64,000 bases of DNA from Anarhynchus alexandrinus (lineage: Eukaryota; Chordata; Aves; Charadriiformes; Charadriidae), in NCBI GenBank assembly GCA_008711295.1, contig VUYV01000036.1, forward strand, positions 1,334,646-1,398,645, in the 5' to 3' direction. Both the position numbers and the translations under genes were made by a program. The notes beneath the pieces are model-generated. The model was given only the letters and a program-made list of their open reading frames with translations. It made no database searches and was not told the origin of the DNA. The stretch's first letter is position 1, and every line of letters starts with the position of its first letter. Positions 37,051 to 48,856 of the stretch are shown here, piece by piece.

Positions 37051-39239
37051 GGGCCCATATTACTCATTTCCTCATATTCCTAGTTTCCTTCATATTCCTC
37101 AGAAAGTATTCTTTTAAGAAATTAGTTAAGCCATAATGGCTTTCCATTTGAGACTGCTTCTGTAGTCCTACACTAATTATTAAATGTACATATTTATTTA
37201 CATATATAAAAATGAGAGAGTCCTTCATAAATGTGTGTCTGGCAGGTTGCTCCTACTGTTTTTTCAGACCCAAATTCAGATAACTTCTGTGGAAATGATT
37301 TCGTACTAATGGCTCTTTGATTAAGTTCAAATTTACTGCTTTGTGGAAAGGCTGTTATTTCTTTCCTTGGTTCTTTGCACAGCTGTAATTGTCCTCGGTT
37401 AGTTCAAGCTGGGCGGATGTCATTAGGTGGCTGTGACTTACACCCGGATGGAGTGACCCAAAGGGTCCTGATGACCCGCTGCCAGGGCTGGGCAGGCTAA
37501 GGGCACGTACAGAAGCATGACAACTGCCCCAAAAGTAGGGCTGCATCCCTGCCCCTTGCTGTGGAACAGGTTAATTTTACTAGGTGGCAGTCATGTGTGA
37601 GTGTGTTGTGGGAAGACACAGTCTGTTATCTGCATCTACCTCAATTTGAGTTGCTTGTTGGCTTCCACCACACAGCTGGAAGAAGAAAGTGAGCTGGGGA
37701 CCAGGGCCAGGAGCCAGGCAGGCGGCCGTGGTCACTGGACATATCTGGATGCCAGGTGATGAGCTGGACTAGTTTCCAAAGCTTGGTTTTCTCTGTATTC
37801 CTGATGGAAGGTCTTTATGAACACCTGAAACTGCTCCTCCCCACGGGAGTTTATGAAGGGAGAAACAGTTTTTCTATGTGGCTTTTGTTTTCCCTTGGCT
37901 CAGATTTGTTATGCTCACAGGTGTTTCTTGAATAGGCTTAATAAAGGCTTGTTGACAACCTGCAGAGTGCCAGAATCTCACCGAATTTGTGCAGTGCTGG
38001 AAGCACTACGCAAGATGTCTAAAATCTGAATCTGGAGAACAAAACACAAATTCTTTCTCCGACGCCTTCTGGCTGTGGGGCACACGTGCCAGCACAGCGT
38101 CCTTGCACAGGGCACCCCTGGGCAGTTTCATCCTGGGGACGAGGAAGGTCCCTTTACAGCACAGGAGGAAAGCCAGCATCAGTAGAAGCACTTAGAAGCT
38201 GTGACAACTTATGTAAGGTTGATCTGCAGCCTCCAGGGAAATGAAACAGGATTTCACCCACTTGATCTCCTGTAATCATATAACATCTGTAATACAATCT
38301 AGAAATGAAAGACAAATGACAGCTCCCATGTCGTGCTGCTCATCTCATGGTGAAGACAACATTGAGCAGCAGCTGAAATTTGATAGACAGATTTCCCAGA
38401 AATAAGAGGATGGGAAACCAAACTAACAGCTTTTTTTTTTTTTTTTTTTTAGTTATATTGGATTAAGGCATGGCTGTGAGTATTTTGTCATCTGAGCTCA
38501 GCTTTCTGTGGGTGAGTATGATCATCCCAAGATTTGAGGTGCGTATCATTCGTGCAAGCAGTGGGTTGAAATCAAGCAGCTCATTGATGTGGCCAGGCAG
38601 AATGGGGTAAACGATTTCAGATTAAGAGCTGATGGGTCTCTCTTCCTCATAATGCCAAAGGGCTGGGAAAAAACCCAAACCTGTGAGCCTTTCTACTGTA
38701 TTTGGCAAAGATTATTTGTATCTACTGGGCCTGAAATATTTGAGGAGTGCTTATAAGGTATTGTCAAAATGAAAAGTACTATTGTGTTTAATTCTGCAAA
38801 TCACATGGCATTATTTCTCATGCCCAGCTGACTGATGCGTAGAATTAACTTGCAGCAAGAGCACCAATGGCAAACTGCAGATGCAGGTGTTTTTTCTTTA
38901 GCAATTTAGGCTGAGGTGAGCTTAGACTTTAGTTTGCCTTTTATATATTTTTTTAAATATCCAGGTTAAGCTAAATTTAGAGGGACTTGCACAAAATTAA
39001 AGTGCATTCATATAGTGAGTGAGTGTGTACATATGGGGAAATTTGTCATGTTTACCTAAGGCCTGACAGTAGTGGCTGATACATTGTAGTGTAAACGCCC
39101 CACAGAGAAGACCTGCAACAGCACATCTCACCAGTGCTCTTAAAAATATTGATTTGCTGACCCCTTATTTTCTACAAGTTTTTTCCCCCCACTTTTTTCC
39201 TCCTCCTCTGTTCTAAGGTGTCAAGATCTTCTCTGAGGT
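37051..39239. other. Non-coding sequence
   Basis: No gene is recognised. It includes a 20-T run at 38431-38450 and AT-rich single-copy sequence. Paired frames at about 37989-38195 on both strands have no identifiable domain. Confidence 0.5.
38431..38450. repeat. Poly-T homopolymer (T20)
   Basis: Twenty consecutive T, directly visible. Confidence 0.97.
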
Positions 39240-40170
39240 GATGCCTGGTGGATAGGCGCAGAGGAGACCGGTGCAGATTGAGGTGTATTGGGTTTGCTCG
39301 GCGTAGCTGCAGAGAGGAGAGGTGGTGGCACACTTGGTGCCATCAGGCTCTGAGGACTCTCTGTGCAGTGTGGGGAGGAAGGATGCAGGTGGCTGTGAGA
39401 CTCCTGAGCCTGAAGACGCAGAGTCTGCAGCAGCTTCAAGCCAAAACGCTGAATGCGAAGACCTGGAACTGACCGTGTGTGTCTCACAGCTCTTGGTACT
39501 CACCTCTCGGCACAATGGGGAAGCAGCCTTTCTACCAAAGCAGGCTCCATGCCAGACAGCACAGTGATTTATTCCTTCCTCCCAGCAATGCTGGCACACT
39601 ATGCAGCAGCGTGTACCAGCAGCTGCTCGCTGTGTGCTCTGTCCTACCTCTCTTCTCTTCGTCCCGTCAGTTTGATGCAATAGTGGATGCGCGTGAAAAA
39701 AGCCCCAGGGTTAAGCGGGTTAATGCCGAAGCCTGTGACTGATGGAGGAACTGTGAACACCATCTACGCCCTGAACCTGGCAAACCTGCGCATCCTGACT
39801 TGTGTTTCCCAGCAGCCATTGATGTTGTACTTGACAGCAGTCAGTGTCCTACTGACATCATGCCTAACTGCCACCAAACTCCGCACTTTATTCCAATAGT
39901 TTTGCCACCAGTGATTTGCATGGCAGTCTCAGTCATGCTCCATAATCTGCCAGTCAGACCCACTGAACAACATCAAATCCACAACTTTGCCAGTCTCGTG
40001 AGACAGTCAGCGACGATGTGGTCACAACTGCCATACCTGTCACTTCCAGATGGAAAAGGGGAGACCTTACTGTCTCAGCTTACTTTTGGTGCAAACACAC
40101 CAACAACAGGTATTGAGGCCTGCGGTTTTGAACACAAAATCACACTTACCTTTACTCTTCCTTGCTGAGA
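39240..40170. other. CpG-rich patch with many overlapping short open frames
   Basis: By my count about 23 CpG dinucleotides fall in 39241-40020, roughly one per 34 bases and several times the local background. Open frames of 70-155 codons cover all three + frames and one minus frame (39213-39680, 155 codons). None shows a domain I can name and they exclude one another, so I do not call a CDS. The combination suggests a recently inserted or transcript-derived GC-rich segment, an exon-bearing CpG island, or a segment that escaped methylation. I see no poly-A tail or target-site duplication at its edges. Confidence 0.35.
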
Positions 40171-40782
40171 TAAGAGAAGAGGCCTTGCCTAAACTCTCTA
40201 ATCCGACCATCTTCTCTGTTCCTGAAAAAAAGCAGAGGTATTTTTTCCTAAACAATAGTTTATAATTTCCTCAGGAGTTATTGCAGTTCCTGGCTCTGAT
40301 GCTGACAAACTTTTCTCTCTTTCAATAAGACCTCCTGCACAAAAGATGGGAAAAGGGCAAAGAATATGCTGACGAGCTGGGAGATGTGCTGTGAGAAGAC
40401 CACAGCATAGGCTGAGAGGCATCTCTGTTCATATCTCTAGTGGTTGCAACCATTCTAGATGGTGTTTTCAGAGGGAGGTTTTCAAAGGTGAGGTGTTTTG
40501 GGCTCCTTTTCAAGGCACCTACCTCTCCAATTTGTGCAGTTTATTTCTGCCATGGCTCCATCTCTTCCCCATACATCTTCTGGAGTCCAGTCCCAGAGCT
40601 TTTCCTCTGCTCTTACAATAAATAGATGGGTAAGTGAAATCGTGTTCAGTTGCCAATAAACTCTTCTCGGTAGTTTCAGACAGCGCATCAAGGGATAATA
40701 GCCATCGATTGTGGTTTAGAGGTTCATGTTGGACTGTAAGAAAAATTACTCTACCAGAAACATCTTCAAGTGGCTCACAGGG
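40171..40782. other. Non-coding sequence
   Basis: No gene is recognised. Overlapping frames on both strands (for example 40519-40854, -) have no identifiable domain. Confidence 0.5.
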
Positions 40783-40921
40783 GCTGTCAGATCTCCAACC
40801 TTGTATCTTTTCAAGACGTGGCTGGATGGAGACATGCCAGACCTGTAATGGCAATGGTCCAGTTTCAAGCAGGAAGTTGGATTAAGTCATCGTCAAACAA
40901 TATTTCTATGGTTTTGTGATT
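40783..40921 (+). mobile_element. Old CR1 LINE 3'-end remnant, + strand
   Basis: TTTTCAAGACGTGGCTGGATGG encodes the FKTWLDG end of CR1 ORF2. It is followed by a spacer, CAGGAAGTTGGATTAAGTCATC (equivalent to the GGTTGGACTAGATGACC block) and a tail CTATGGTTTTGTGATTG resembling the degraded ATTCTRTGATTCTGTG end. Order and spacing match CR1 3' ends, but divergence is substantial. Confidence 0.7.
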
Positions 40922-42599
40922 GACTATGTTCTTAAATTGTCTGAATGGTCCTTCAAATGGGTTTGGCCTGAGGCAAGTATCAGTCTCCTGAACCATCCCC
41001 AGGTATCACTTGGGAATTAGCCTGACCCATTCCCAATAAGCAGTTTGGATGGTGCCACCTTGTTTATATGGGAAAAAGAATTTTATGGCATGGCAACAAG
41101 GCTTTCTGTACCAGTTGGCCTCAGTGCCAGAATGTCCAGAACACATATAACTAATTAAATTTCCTAGGATAGATGTGTCCTGTCAAGGAATGTAATGTGG
41201 CAATCAGTGGAGGCGTGTTTCCCACTTGCCTGCGTCTCCGGTAAAGGCAATCACAGTGTAGCCATTTTGCTGGCTTTGACATAGGGCTAACAAAATGTGC
41301 ACTTATTTACTGGAGCACTTGGATCACTAGTTTATTACTTTAAAAGTTCTTTAAAGGATGAAAATGACAATCATTTATCACTGCTGTCAAGAGGGTAATC
41401 TAGTTGTGATCTTGCAGATATGTTTCTGAGTATTCTGTAGCAAAATAAAATTTGTCATTGTCTTTCTCTATGGAGATGTAGTGTGATGTTAAATTCAATT
41501 AGGATACACAATAAGAGGGGGTGCTGTCACATAATAACTTGATTTCTAAGACCTGAAGTTTATTGCCTTGAATTCTTGGTGAGGGCTTTCCAATCAAATA
41601 AACATGAGACTCTGGTAGTCTTTGTTCATGAGTGGTCTAGTTCATGGGCTCCAGGATACATGTGTCTGTAGGCAAGGTGGCAATTCGGTGCTTTGCATTT
41701 GCGAATTTAGATATTGTTATCATTTTACTTCTAGGGATCACAAGAATTCTCTTTCTGGATCAGACCAGGAGAAAAGTCATCTATTTTGTCACAGGCACTG
41801 GCTGGGTTCAGTGTCAGGGGGAGCCTGAGATTCTGGAAACCAGTGGACACAGTATTTGGTACCAGATGGTGAAGATAAAACCTGCAAATAGCCCTGCAGC
41901 AAAGGGTCTGGAGTGAGAGATCAGGGAAATTCCAATAACAACATTTAGACCTTGTTTTGCTGACCTTTACCAGTGGGTTTACATTGCATCCAAAAAGTCT
42001 GCTCTGTTTTTGTTGATGTTCACCATTAGCAAATATTGAATGCAAATGAGCCGTCTCTAGAGTGCTGTGCTCAGACTAAAGAGGGAGTGCACAGTGCCTT
42101 TGGGCACAGCTGGCCTTCGTGGATGTCATGGGGAGGAAGGCAGAGAAGGCTTGGCCCTGGGCAAAAGGTCATGCAAACAGGCTGGTGCTTAAAGCTACGG
42201 ATAAAGTCTGCAGGCAGACCTGCCTCAAATGATCCTCAATTACTTCTTGGGTCTGAAACTGGGAAAAGTGGATGTTTGTGCCAGCACAGGATTAGCCAGC
42301 TCGTCCTCCTAACACCATTCTGGAGAAGAAACTTTTATTTCCATTCCATAACTGGTGAAGTCAGAGCAGTGAGGTTACACTTCCTCCAAAGGCACATGGG
42401 GAGATACCAGGAGGGTTTGAATTGCAACCTGTCCCTTCTGCCTCCATCCCCGAGCTTGGCCCTGCAGAGCATGCTGTCTCCTTCTTCATTTCCCACTTAC
42501 TTTGTCCCGCCGCATCCACTGATGGATGGTGAGAACGGTGAAAACTGGCCATCGGGTCCCCTCTCCAAGTTCAATCCCACAGATCTTTTATATTAGCCA
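40922..42599. other. Non-coding sequence
   Basis: No gene is recognised. The longest frame (42036-42596, +, 186 codons) has no identifiable domain and is overlapped by a minus-strand frame. A weak minus-strand similarity to an L3-like 3' end near 41745-41830 was judged insufficient. Confidence 0.5.
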
Positions 42600-43000
42600 C
42601 ATTTATCATCCTGTACATTCATTCGATTAGTGACAGATTTACTTTTGATTGTAATGCAGCATTCAGCTCAGCAGGGCATTTTTTTTTTTTTGAGGTGTTT
42701 TAGTCTTTTTAAAATAAAAAAAGATTTTTTGTAGTGGCACTTTGCAAAAGAAACATTTTCAAGCAACATATAATTATACTCTACAGTTGTCAAACAGAAC
42801 AGTGGTTAAGTGGCTGTTCAATAACATGCAGCAGCAATGCTGTATCAGGTACTAACGCTGCTTATCTTTTAGCTACAATGTAATTATTGTTATTTTAGGC
42901 AAAGTACTGCATTTATTCCCACGAGAAAGTGCTGCAGTAATGTGGGAAAGTATTCTTATATCATAATACTTACAAAAGTTCATATGATTGTGAGTGAAAA
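42600..43000. other. Possible conserved noncoding element
   Basis: AT-rich block flanking a T run at about 42680-42691. Words such as CAACATATAATTATAC, CAATGTAATTATTG and TAACGCTGC carry dense TAAT/ATTA cores in repeat-free sequence. Regulatory function is inferred only. Confidence 0.2.
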
Positions 43001-46000
43001 TGAACATGTCAATCACCCTAGAAAGAAAATGGAGAATTGCTCATCCTTTCTAAAATCAGTAGTTTTAAAAAAAGTATTTGTGTTAGAGGCATCTAACTCT
43101 TGTGTGTTCTGAAAAAGTTCTGAAAACATATTGTCTTCCCCCACTTTATAGAGTAATAGGAGGGCTATAAAAACAGGTGATGCTTGAATGTAGAGGGCAT
43201 CAGAACACAGTAAAGGTCATTGAACATTACTCAAACTGGTAAGTGGATGATAGTATTGAGTTCAGCACGTTTTTGATAACACCCTAAATTAAACTTCCAA
43301 AATTTTTAGAAGACTGTGTTTGAGTCTAGAGAAAAATACACTGGAAGAGCTAAATCATCTCTTAAATTCTTGATGTCAAGTTGTGTTTTCTACAGTTTTT
43401 TGAAACCTGGATGCACTGAGAAGACTTAACAAAGAAAGCTCCACGTGTAAGTGTTTTGTGCATCTTAAGTATGTGTTTCGATAGATATTAACTTCCTTCA
43501 TGGTATATCAGGATGAGAGTGTGGGAATTTGGGGACTGTAGCACTCTCCTCAGATAGTGCGCATACTTGCACCCTTGTCAATTCTCAGCACCCCAGCAGC
43601 CTGCTAAGCTGGAATAGGCAAGACTGAAAAGACATCTGACACCCTGTCCTACCTTATTACACAGGAGCAGGGATGGAAGTGCACAGGCTAATATGATAGC
43701 AATTTAAAATGCTCATTAGTAGAAGTATAGGGAAAATATTGTGAACATTTATTAGAATTTTGAATGGCTGCTCATACAAAGTATTTCTTTATTAAGCATT
43801 TCAGTGAAAGTGTGTTTGCAAAACAATGTCTTTTCTACGCCTGAATATTTGTATTCATGTCAAAAACGTGGTAGCTGCAGAGGAACAAGAACGCTGGCTG
43901 GTTTTAGATCGTTGCTGTTTGTCCACTGTTGTTATGCTTGAATCTCAAAAAAGATCTGTCTGGGGAGAAGAAACAGTATTGTGTGAAATGTAGCCAGTCA
44001 CACACCAGAGATTAGCTGCCTCTTTAGGGATTACCTGAAATGGACATTTCTTTATGTATTCTTCTCTTATTCTCAAGAATAACTAACACTTTTGTACAAG
44101 ACAGGATTGTTCACAAAGAAGATAATGGCTAAATGTGCCAGATTTATTTACAGTGAAGCATTCAAAACAACTTTACTCAGAATTTGTTTTTCTTGGAATA
44201 AAGAGTTGGTAATAGATGAAAAGGAAGGTTTATTGTCCAAAACATGGAACATGAGATACTGGTTGAAAACATAGCTGAATTCTTTCGTATATACATAGCT
44301 GCAGCAAATGTGCAGAAGTTTTATTTGGTACATAAATCTTTCAGAGGTACAGCATCAGATGTCAGCTGCCTGCCTTGCTATCCTGTGTCCTGAAATGAAT
44401 AATATTATTTGTGAACCTCAATTATGGCCTGTTTATTCCTAACAAAATATAAAATATAAAGATACTTTTTCATAGCTTTAGTAAAATGTGGTGAGTGTTC
44501 CAGACCAGAAAGTGAGTTGCTGACTTGCTGCAAGCAGACCTTCTTTGGTGTTAGTTCTTCTAACTCCAAACATTAGGTAAAATCAGAAGCTGACTAAGCT
44601 AGAAACAAAGTGCTGTCACTTACTGAGTCAGCTGGTAGCTGGTGACAGAACTATCTCTATATGGGATAAGCAAACTCTTTCTCACAGGCTTCAGTTTGAA
44701 CCATTAGGTTGGATATCACAAAGAGCATAGCATCCACAGCCTCACACCCATCCTGTCAAAGATGGAAGAACAGGAGATTTGAGAATCAGAGAGAATTAAT
44801 GGAAGATTTTCTGGCTGACTCTTCCTTCTCTTGAAGCTCACAAGGTAATTGCTGAATGGGCTCCTGCGGCCTTGCACTCAACATTAAATAAGTGTGAACA
44901 TCCCACCGGTTTTTCCATACCTATGAAATTCACAGCAAAACTCCCTGGTAAGAATCACCTGTAACTTCAGCTCAGCTTCCCTTTTCCCCTGAGGAGTGTT
45001 TAAAATGTCCAAATTGCCTGGGGCTTTCTGGGACCTCTTTTTGCAGAAGGAGAGCAGAGTCACTCTTAACCCATTGACATCAGTTCCCTCTTCCTTCTCT
45101 CCACCCCTGGCACTCTGCTCATTTAATTACTTTGCTCCTCAGCTAGGGAGAAGTGAGCATTTGGCATCAGAATGGCTAAGTGCTCCCAAAGTGCCATCAG
45201 TCGGCTCTGAGGCTGACGGTCAATGGAAGAGCGGAGGCCTTGGGGACAGACCTTGGGGAAAGAGTTCTTTCTGCTCTGCAGCCCTGATCTGAGGCTGGCT
45301 CAGTTCTGTAGAGACAGAAGCCGACACAGCAACGTGCAGACAGTTGTCTCTGGCAGAGTTGCCCCTGAAGTATTAAGTGCAATCAAACATAAGTGGGCAG
45401 GGCTCTATAGTTCATTTCTCAGTGGTATTCTACTCAATCATGTGCTTAATTTTTTGATATGTTTCAGAAGCACGGTAAGAAAGAGATATATCTGTGCAAT
45501 GTCATCTTTCACTTCTTTGAATACAGCCCCTCTAGGCAAATTCAGTAGCATCTGTCCAAAGTAAAGCATAAAGCAAAATCAAAGCACCTCAAAACCAGAA
45601 AGATAAATCATGTCAATGCTAAGTGAGGCATAATTCTGAGTTTGGACTGACAAATGCCCATACTTGGCACATCAGTTATTTCAATAGGTGATTCAAAGAT
45701 GAAGGCGGCCATGACCTGAGGCTGTTTAAAAATCAATGGTGAAGCAGTTTAGCAAGCATACTATTTACTTCTTGGGCTTTCACATAATGAATGATTAATT
45801 AAAAAATATATATAGTAAAAAAATAATAATTTTAAACTCTGTTCTCTTAATGACTGATCTGTTTATTTTTGTCCTCCTAAGGATCATTTATCAGCCTCAC
45901 TTGATTTTTGTTTACTGAGGTTTAAAAATGACCTCCTTATATTGGTTCTGGTAAGAATTTTCTGTGTGACAAGATCTAAAACTTCCCTCATTAAACACAA

Positions 46001-48111
46001 TGCTGAAACTCCTAGGTATTTCGGTAATCAAGGTTTTGGGGTAACTGTCAATGTGGTGACAATAGTCTCAAGTGCCTTGTGCTAATGTGCATCCATGTCT
46101 GTAGATTCAGGCCCTGGAGGAACATAAATGGCTATACCATAGAGTTATCAAAACAAGAAAAACATGCATTATTTATCTGCTGGAGTGGAACTAGAAGGAG
46201 TTACAGTAAAGCTGGATAGTGTCTGAAATATAGCCTTAGTGCCTAATCTTAATCTAAATTGTACTTGCATCTGTCCCATTGGAGGAGCTAAATTTGAACC
46301 ACAATTTGACAGCAGAAGAATGTTCCTATTGACCTAAATAAGCCATTTTTCTTCCCTGCAGACTGCAGACTCAAGGACTCTTGCTGCAGTGATTTAACAA
46401 ACATACTGGATTAGCACAAGCACTGTGGGGAGGTCCGATATCTTCACTGTGACTTCTCCCATGCACCAAATCTTGGGAAAAATCTTGGGCCTTATCTTTG
46501 AAATGCCCCTTAGAAGTTTGGACTTGAGCTGATCTGAAAGACTGTGTGAACACAGAAGATGAAACGTGGTTGGGAACACAGTTCCTTTAGCACATTAGTA
46601 TCTGTGGAGGGGGCAGCTCTTTTTCTAGCTTTTTCCATGTCCTCATGTAAGGTCCATTATGTGACCTACATGCACAGCTAATTATTGTATTAGGCGCACA
46701 ATTTTGCCTTCTGCCTGGGGTGAAAGTGAACAAACACCCACTGGTGTGTTGCTTAATGCAGTAGCAAAAGGGATGCTGACGTTCTGGGAAAGAGAAAGCT
46801 GCAAGGATTTCTGCAGAAGAGAATGAGTGGCTGATCACTGCTCCCAAACCCCTCTGAGCTTTGTGCATCCAGCTGCTGCGGTTATGATGATGAGGCTGGT
46901 CCATTAAGAAAGGTTTTCAGAAATGTCAGTCAGCTTTGTTTAACAAACAGAGCTTACTGGCAAGTCCCATGGCATGATGGAATGGGAGGAGGCTGAATAT
47001 GACTTACGTGAAAGGTTTTTGGTCTGAAAACTGGGGTAAACAATAACAACAGAGAGAGTATTCATGTGATTGAGAACTCACTCAGCTCCAAACCATACAA
47101 CCAACTTACTCGACACTACTGTCTTAACAGAAAACGGCCAGGCTAGCAGTGACAGCCCAGCTGGTGTTTGGAGCTCTGATGCCCCTAAGACTGATCCCAG
47201 AAGCAGCAGCCAAGAGATCTGACCTATTTGAAAGTGCTAGCAAGCACTTGAGCTTGGCTGGCTTCAAGCAGAGCTTGTTTCAAGCTAGAGATGGATAGAA
47301 CTCATGGTTTTACTCTGCAAATTTTATGTACTAACATTGCCATTTTGTGTCCTGGGATTTTGGATGCAGGCCCACAGCTGAATTTTTTTTTTTTTTTTGC
47401 AACTTTTCAAACACTAGCTATTTTACCTTTGCAACTCTTCTTTCACCAAAAAGGGAGTAAGATATGCCAGCTGTTACTTTAGCACCAGCAGCACAGAGAC
47501 CTGTTCACATCGCTTGTCACTCTGCATTGCAAGCTCTCTGGTGGATGTTGCCTGGCTGCTTTTGTCCAGCTGACTTGGGATGTGATAAAAGATGTGTGTT
47601 CACCCCTGACGAGGGGTAAAAACAGGAGCCTGATGGAAAGCACAAAGAGAAAACAAACCCTCTTTGTTCCCATTTCTGCTTGGGTAGAATAATGAGAAGA
47701 AGGGGTAGGTAAAGACATATATCAGAGATGAGGAACAGCTGGTGTGATTATTGACCTTCTGCTCTGGTCCAGTGCAAGTTTCCGTCCTGTTACTCACTGC
47801 TAGGATGGAGAAACAAAACGCCAATTTTATTATGGCTAGGCAGAAGTCAGGCCAAAACTCATAACCTGAGTGTGATGGTTGGGCTGAGACTACACAGGGG
47901 TCCCCATGCCTGCTCAAATTAGTGCTTATACACACTTTATACATCACTTTATATAAAGTAGTACAGAGGGGGGAAGAGAAGCCCACTGTTTGGTAAGACC
48001 TCCTCTGGGAAGTGGCAGAGCTGTACCCCAATACTTGCTATGAATGAGGTAGAGCAGAGGGTGGAAGCTAGATTTCCCACAGCTTGAGTGCTCTTGCTGT
48101 ACAGATACTGA
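43001..48111. other. Non-coding sequence
   Basis: No gene is recognised. A 16-T run lies at 47383-47398. A 143-codon minus-strand frame (47600-48031) has no known domain. Within it, at 47946-47959, is the perfect 14-nt palindrome ACTTTATATAAAGT, which includes a TATA-box-like core. Confidence 0.5.
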
Positions 48112-48690
48112 TCATAGAATCATAGAATGGTTTAGGTTGGAAGGGACCTTGAAGATCATCGAGTTCCAACCCCCCTGCCATAGGCAGGGACACCTCCTAC
48201 TAGACCATGTTTCTCAAAGCTCCATCCAGCCTGGCCTTAAACACCTCCAGGGATGGAGCTTCCACAACTTCTCTGGGCAAACTGTTCCAGCACCTCACCA
48301 CCTTCAAAGTAAAAAATTTCTTCCTAATACCTAATCTAAATCTACCTTCTTCCAGTTTGAAGCCATTCCCCTTCGTCTTATCACTACGTGCCCTTGTAAA
48401 AAGTCCTTCCCCAGCTCTCCTGTAGGCCCCCTTTAAGTAATGGAAGGCTACTATAAGATCTCCCCGGAGCCTTCTCCTCTCCAGGCTGAACAACCCCGAC
48501 TCTCTCAGCCTGTCCTCATAGGAGAGGTGCTCCAGCCCTCGGATCATCTTTGTGGCCCTCCTCTGGACCCACTCCAACAGGTCTGTGTCCTTCTTACGTT
48601 GGGGGGTCCAGAGCCGGGTGTGGTACTCCAGGTGGGGTCTCACGAGAGCAGAGTAGAGGGGCAGAATCACCTCCCTTGACCTGCTGGCCA
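48112..48690 (-). mobile_element. CR1 LINE, 5'-truncated, best preserved copy, minus strand
   Basis: The + strand opens with ATCATAGAATCATAGAATGG and GGTTGGAAGGGACC, the CR1 3' end read backwards. About 0.58 kb of 3' UTR and ORF2 C-terminus follows. Its coding part has no stop or frameshift ([19 protein letters not shown] to ALRNMV), so it looks younger or less decayed than the 23-kb copy. The 5' break follows CTGCTGGCCA at 48690, within about 8 element nucleotides of the break in the 23-kb copy. It lacks the catalytic RT core and cannot move alone. Confidence 0.96.
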
Positions 48691-48856
48691 AAGATGTTGA
48701 TAGGGAGGCAAATGCCCACTGCTGTTTTGCTATGAGTGGTCCCCACGTATGCCTCTGTGGCAGTCTGCAGCTTGGTGTGGAGTTAGTCTGCATAGCTTGC
48801 CCCGAGGGACCTAAATACTTGAAGCAGGTAGACAGTGTCAGGGCACACGTCACCAT
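48200..48856 (-). CDS. Chimeric open frame: unrelated N-terminus joined to CR1 ORF2 tail
   Basis: An uninterrupted minus-strand frame starts at an ATG at 48856-48854 in an ACCATGG context (strong Kozak match) and ends at 48200, giving 218 residues. The first ~55 residues come from non-CR1 flanking DNA and match nothing I know. They are rich in Thr, Ser and Gln, with no signal peptide that I trust. From about residue 56 the frame enters CR1 ORF2 at LASRSREV and carries the whole RT C-terminal segment ([62 protein letters not shown]) to the normal ORF2 stop. No catalytic RT residues are present. The fusion is probably fortuitous. Translation would require a promoter and transcript for which the sequence gives no clear evidence. 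Confidence 0.15.
   Translation of the reverse strand: MVTCALTLSTCFKYLGPSGQAMQTNSTPSCRLPQRHTWGPLIAKQQWAFASLSTSLASRSREVILPLYSALVRPHLEYHTRLWTPQRKKDTDLLEWVQRRATKMIRGLEHLSYEDRLRESGLFSLERRRLRGDLIVAFHYLKGAYRRAGEGLFTRARSDKTKGNGFKLEEGRFRLGIRKKFFTLKVVRCWNSLPREVVEAPSLEVFKARLDGALRNMV

Noticed and set aside
41745..41830. Possible minus-strand L3-like LINE 3' end (GGATCAGACCAGG, AGTCATCTA)
   Set aside because: Similarity is limited to short words with wrong spacing; not enough to call an element without alignment.
42036..42596. 186-codon + frame
   Set aside because: No identifiable domain or splice context; fits a chance frame.
23457..47600. Search for retroviral LTR pairs, gag/pol/env motifs, tRNA genes, snoRNA boxes and telomeric or mitochondrial insertions
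   Set aside because: Nothing convincing was found by reading; only homopolymers, microsatellites and CR1 pieces were seen.
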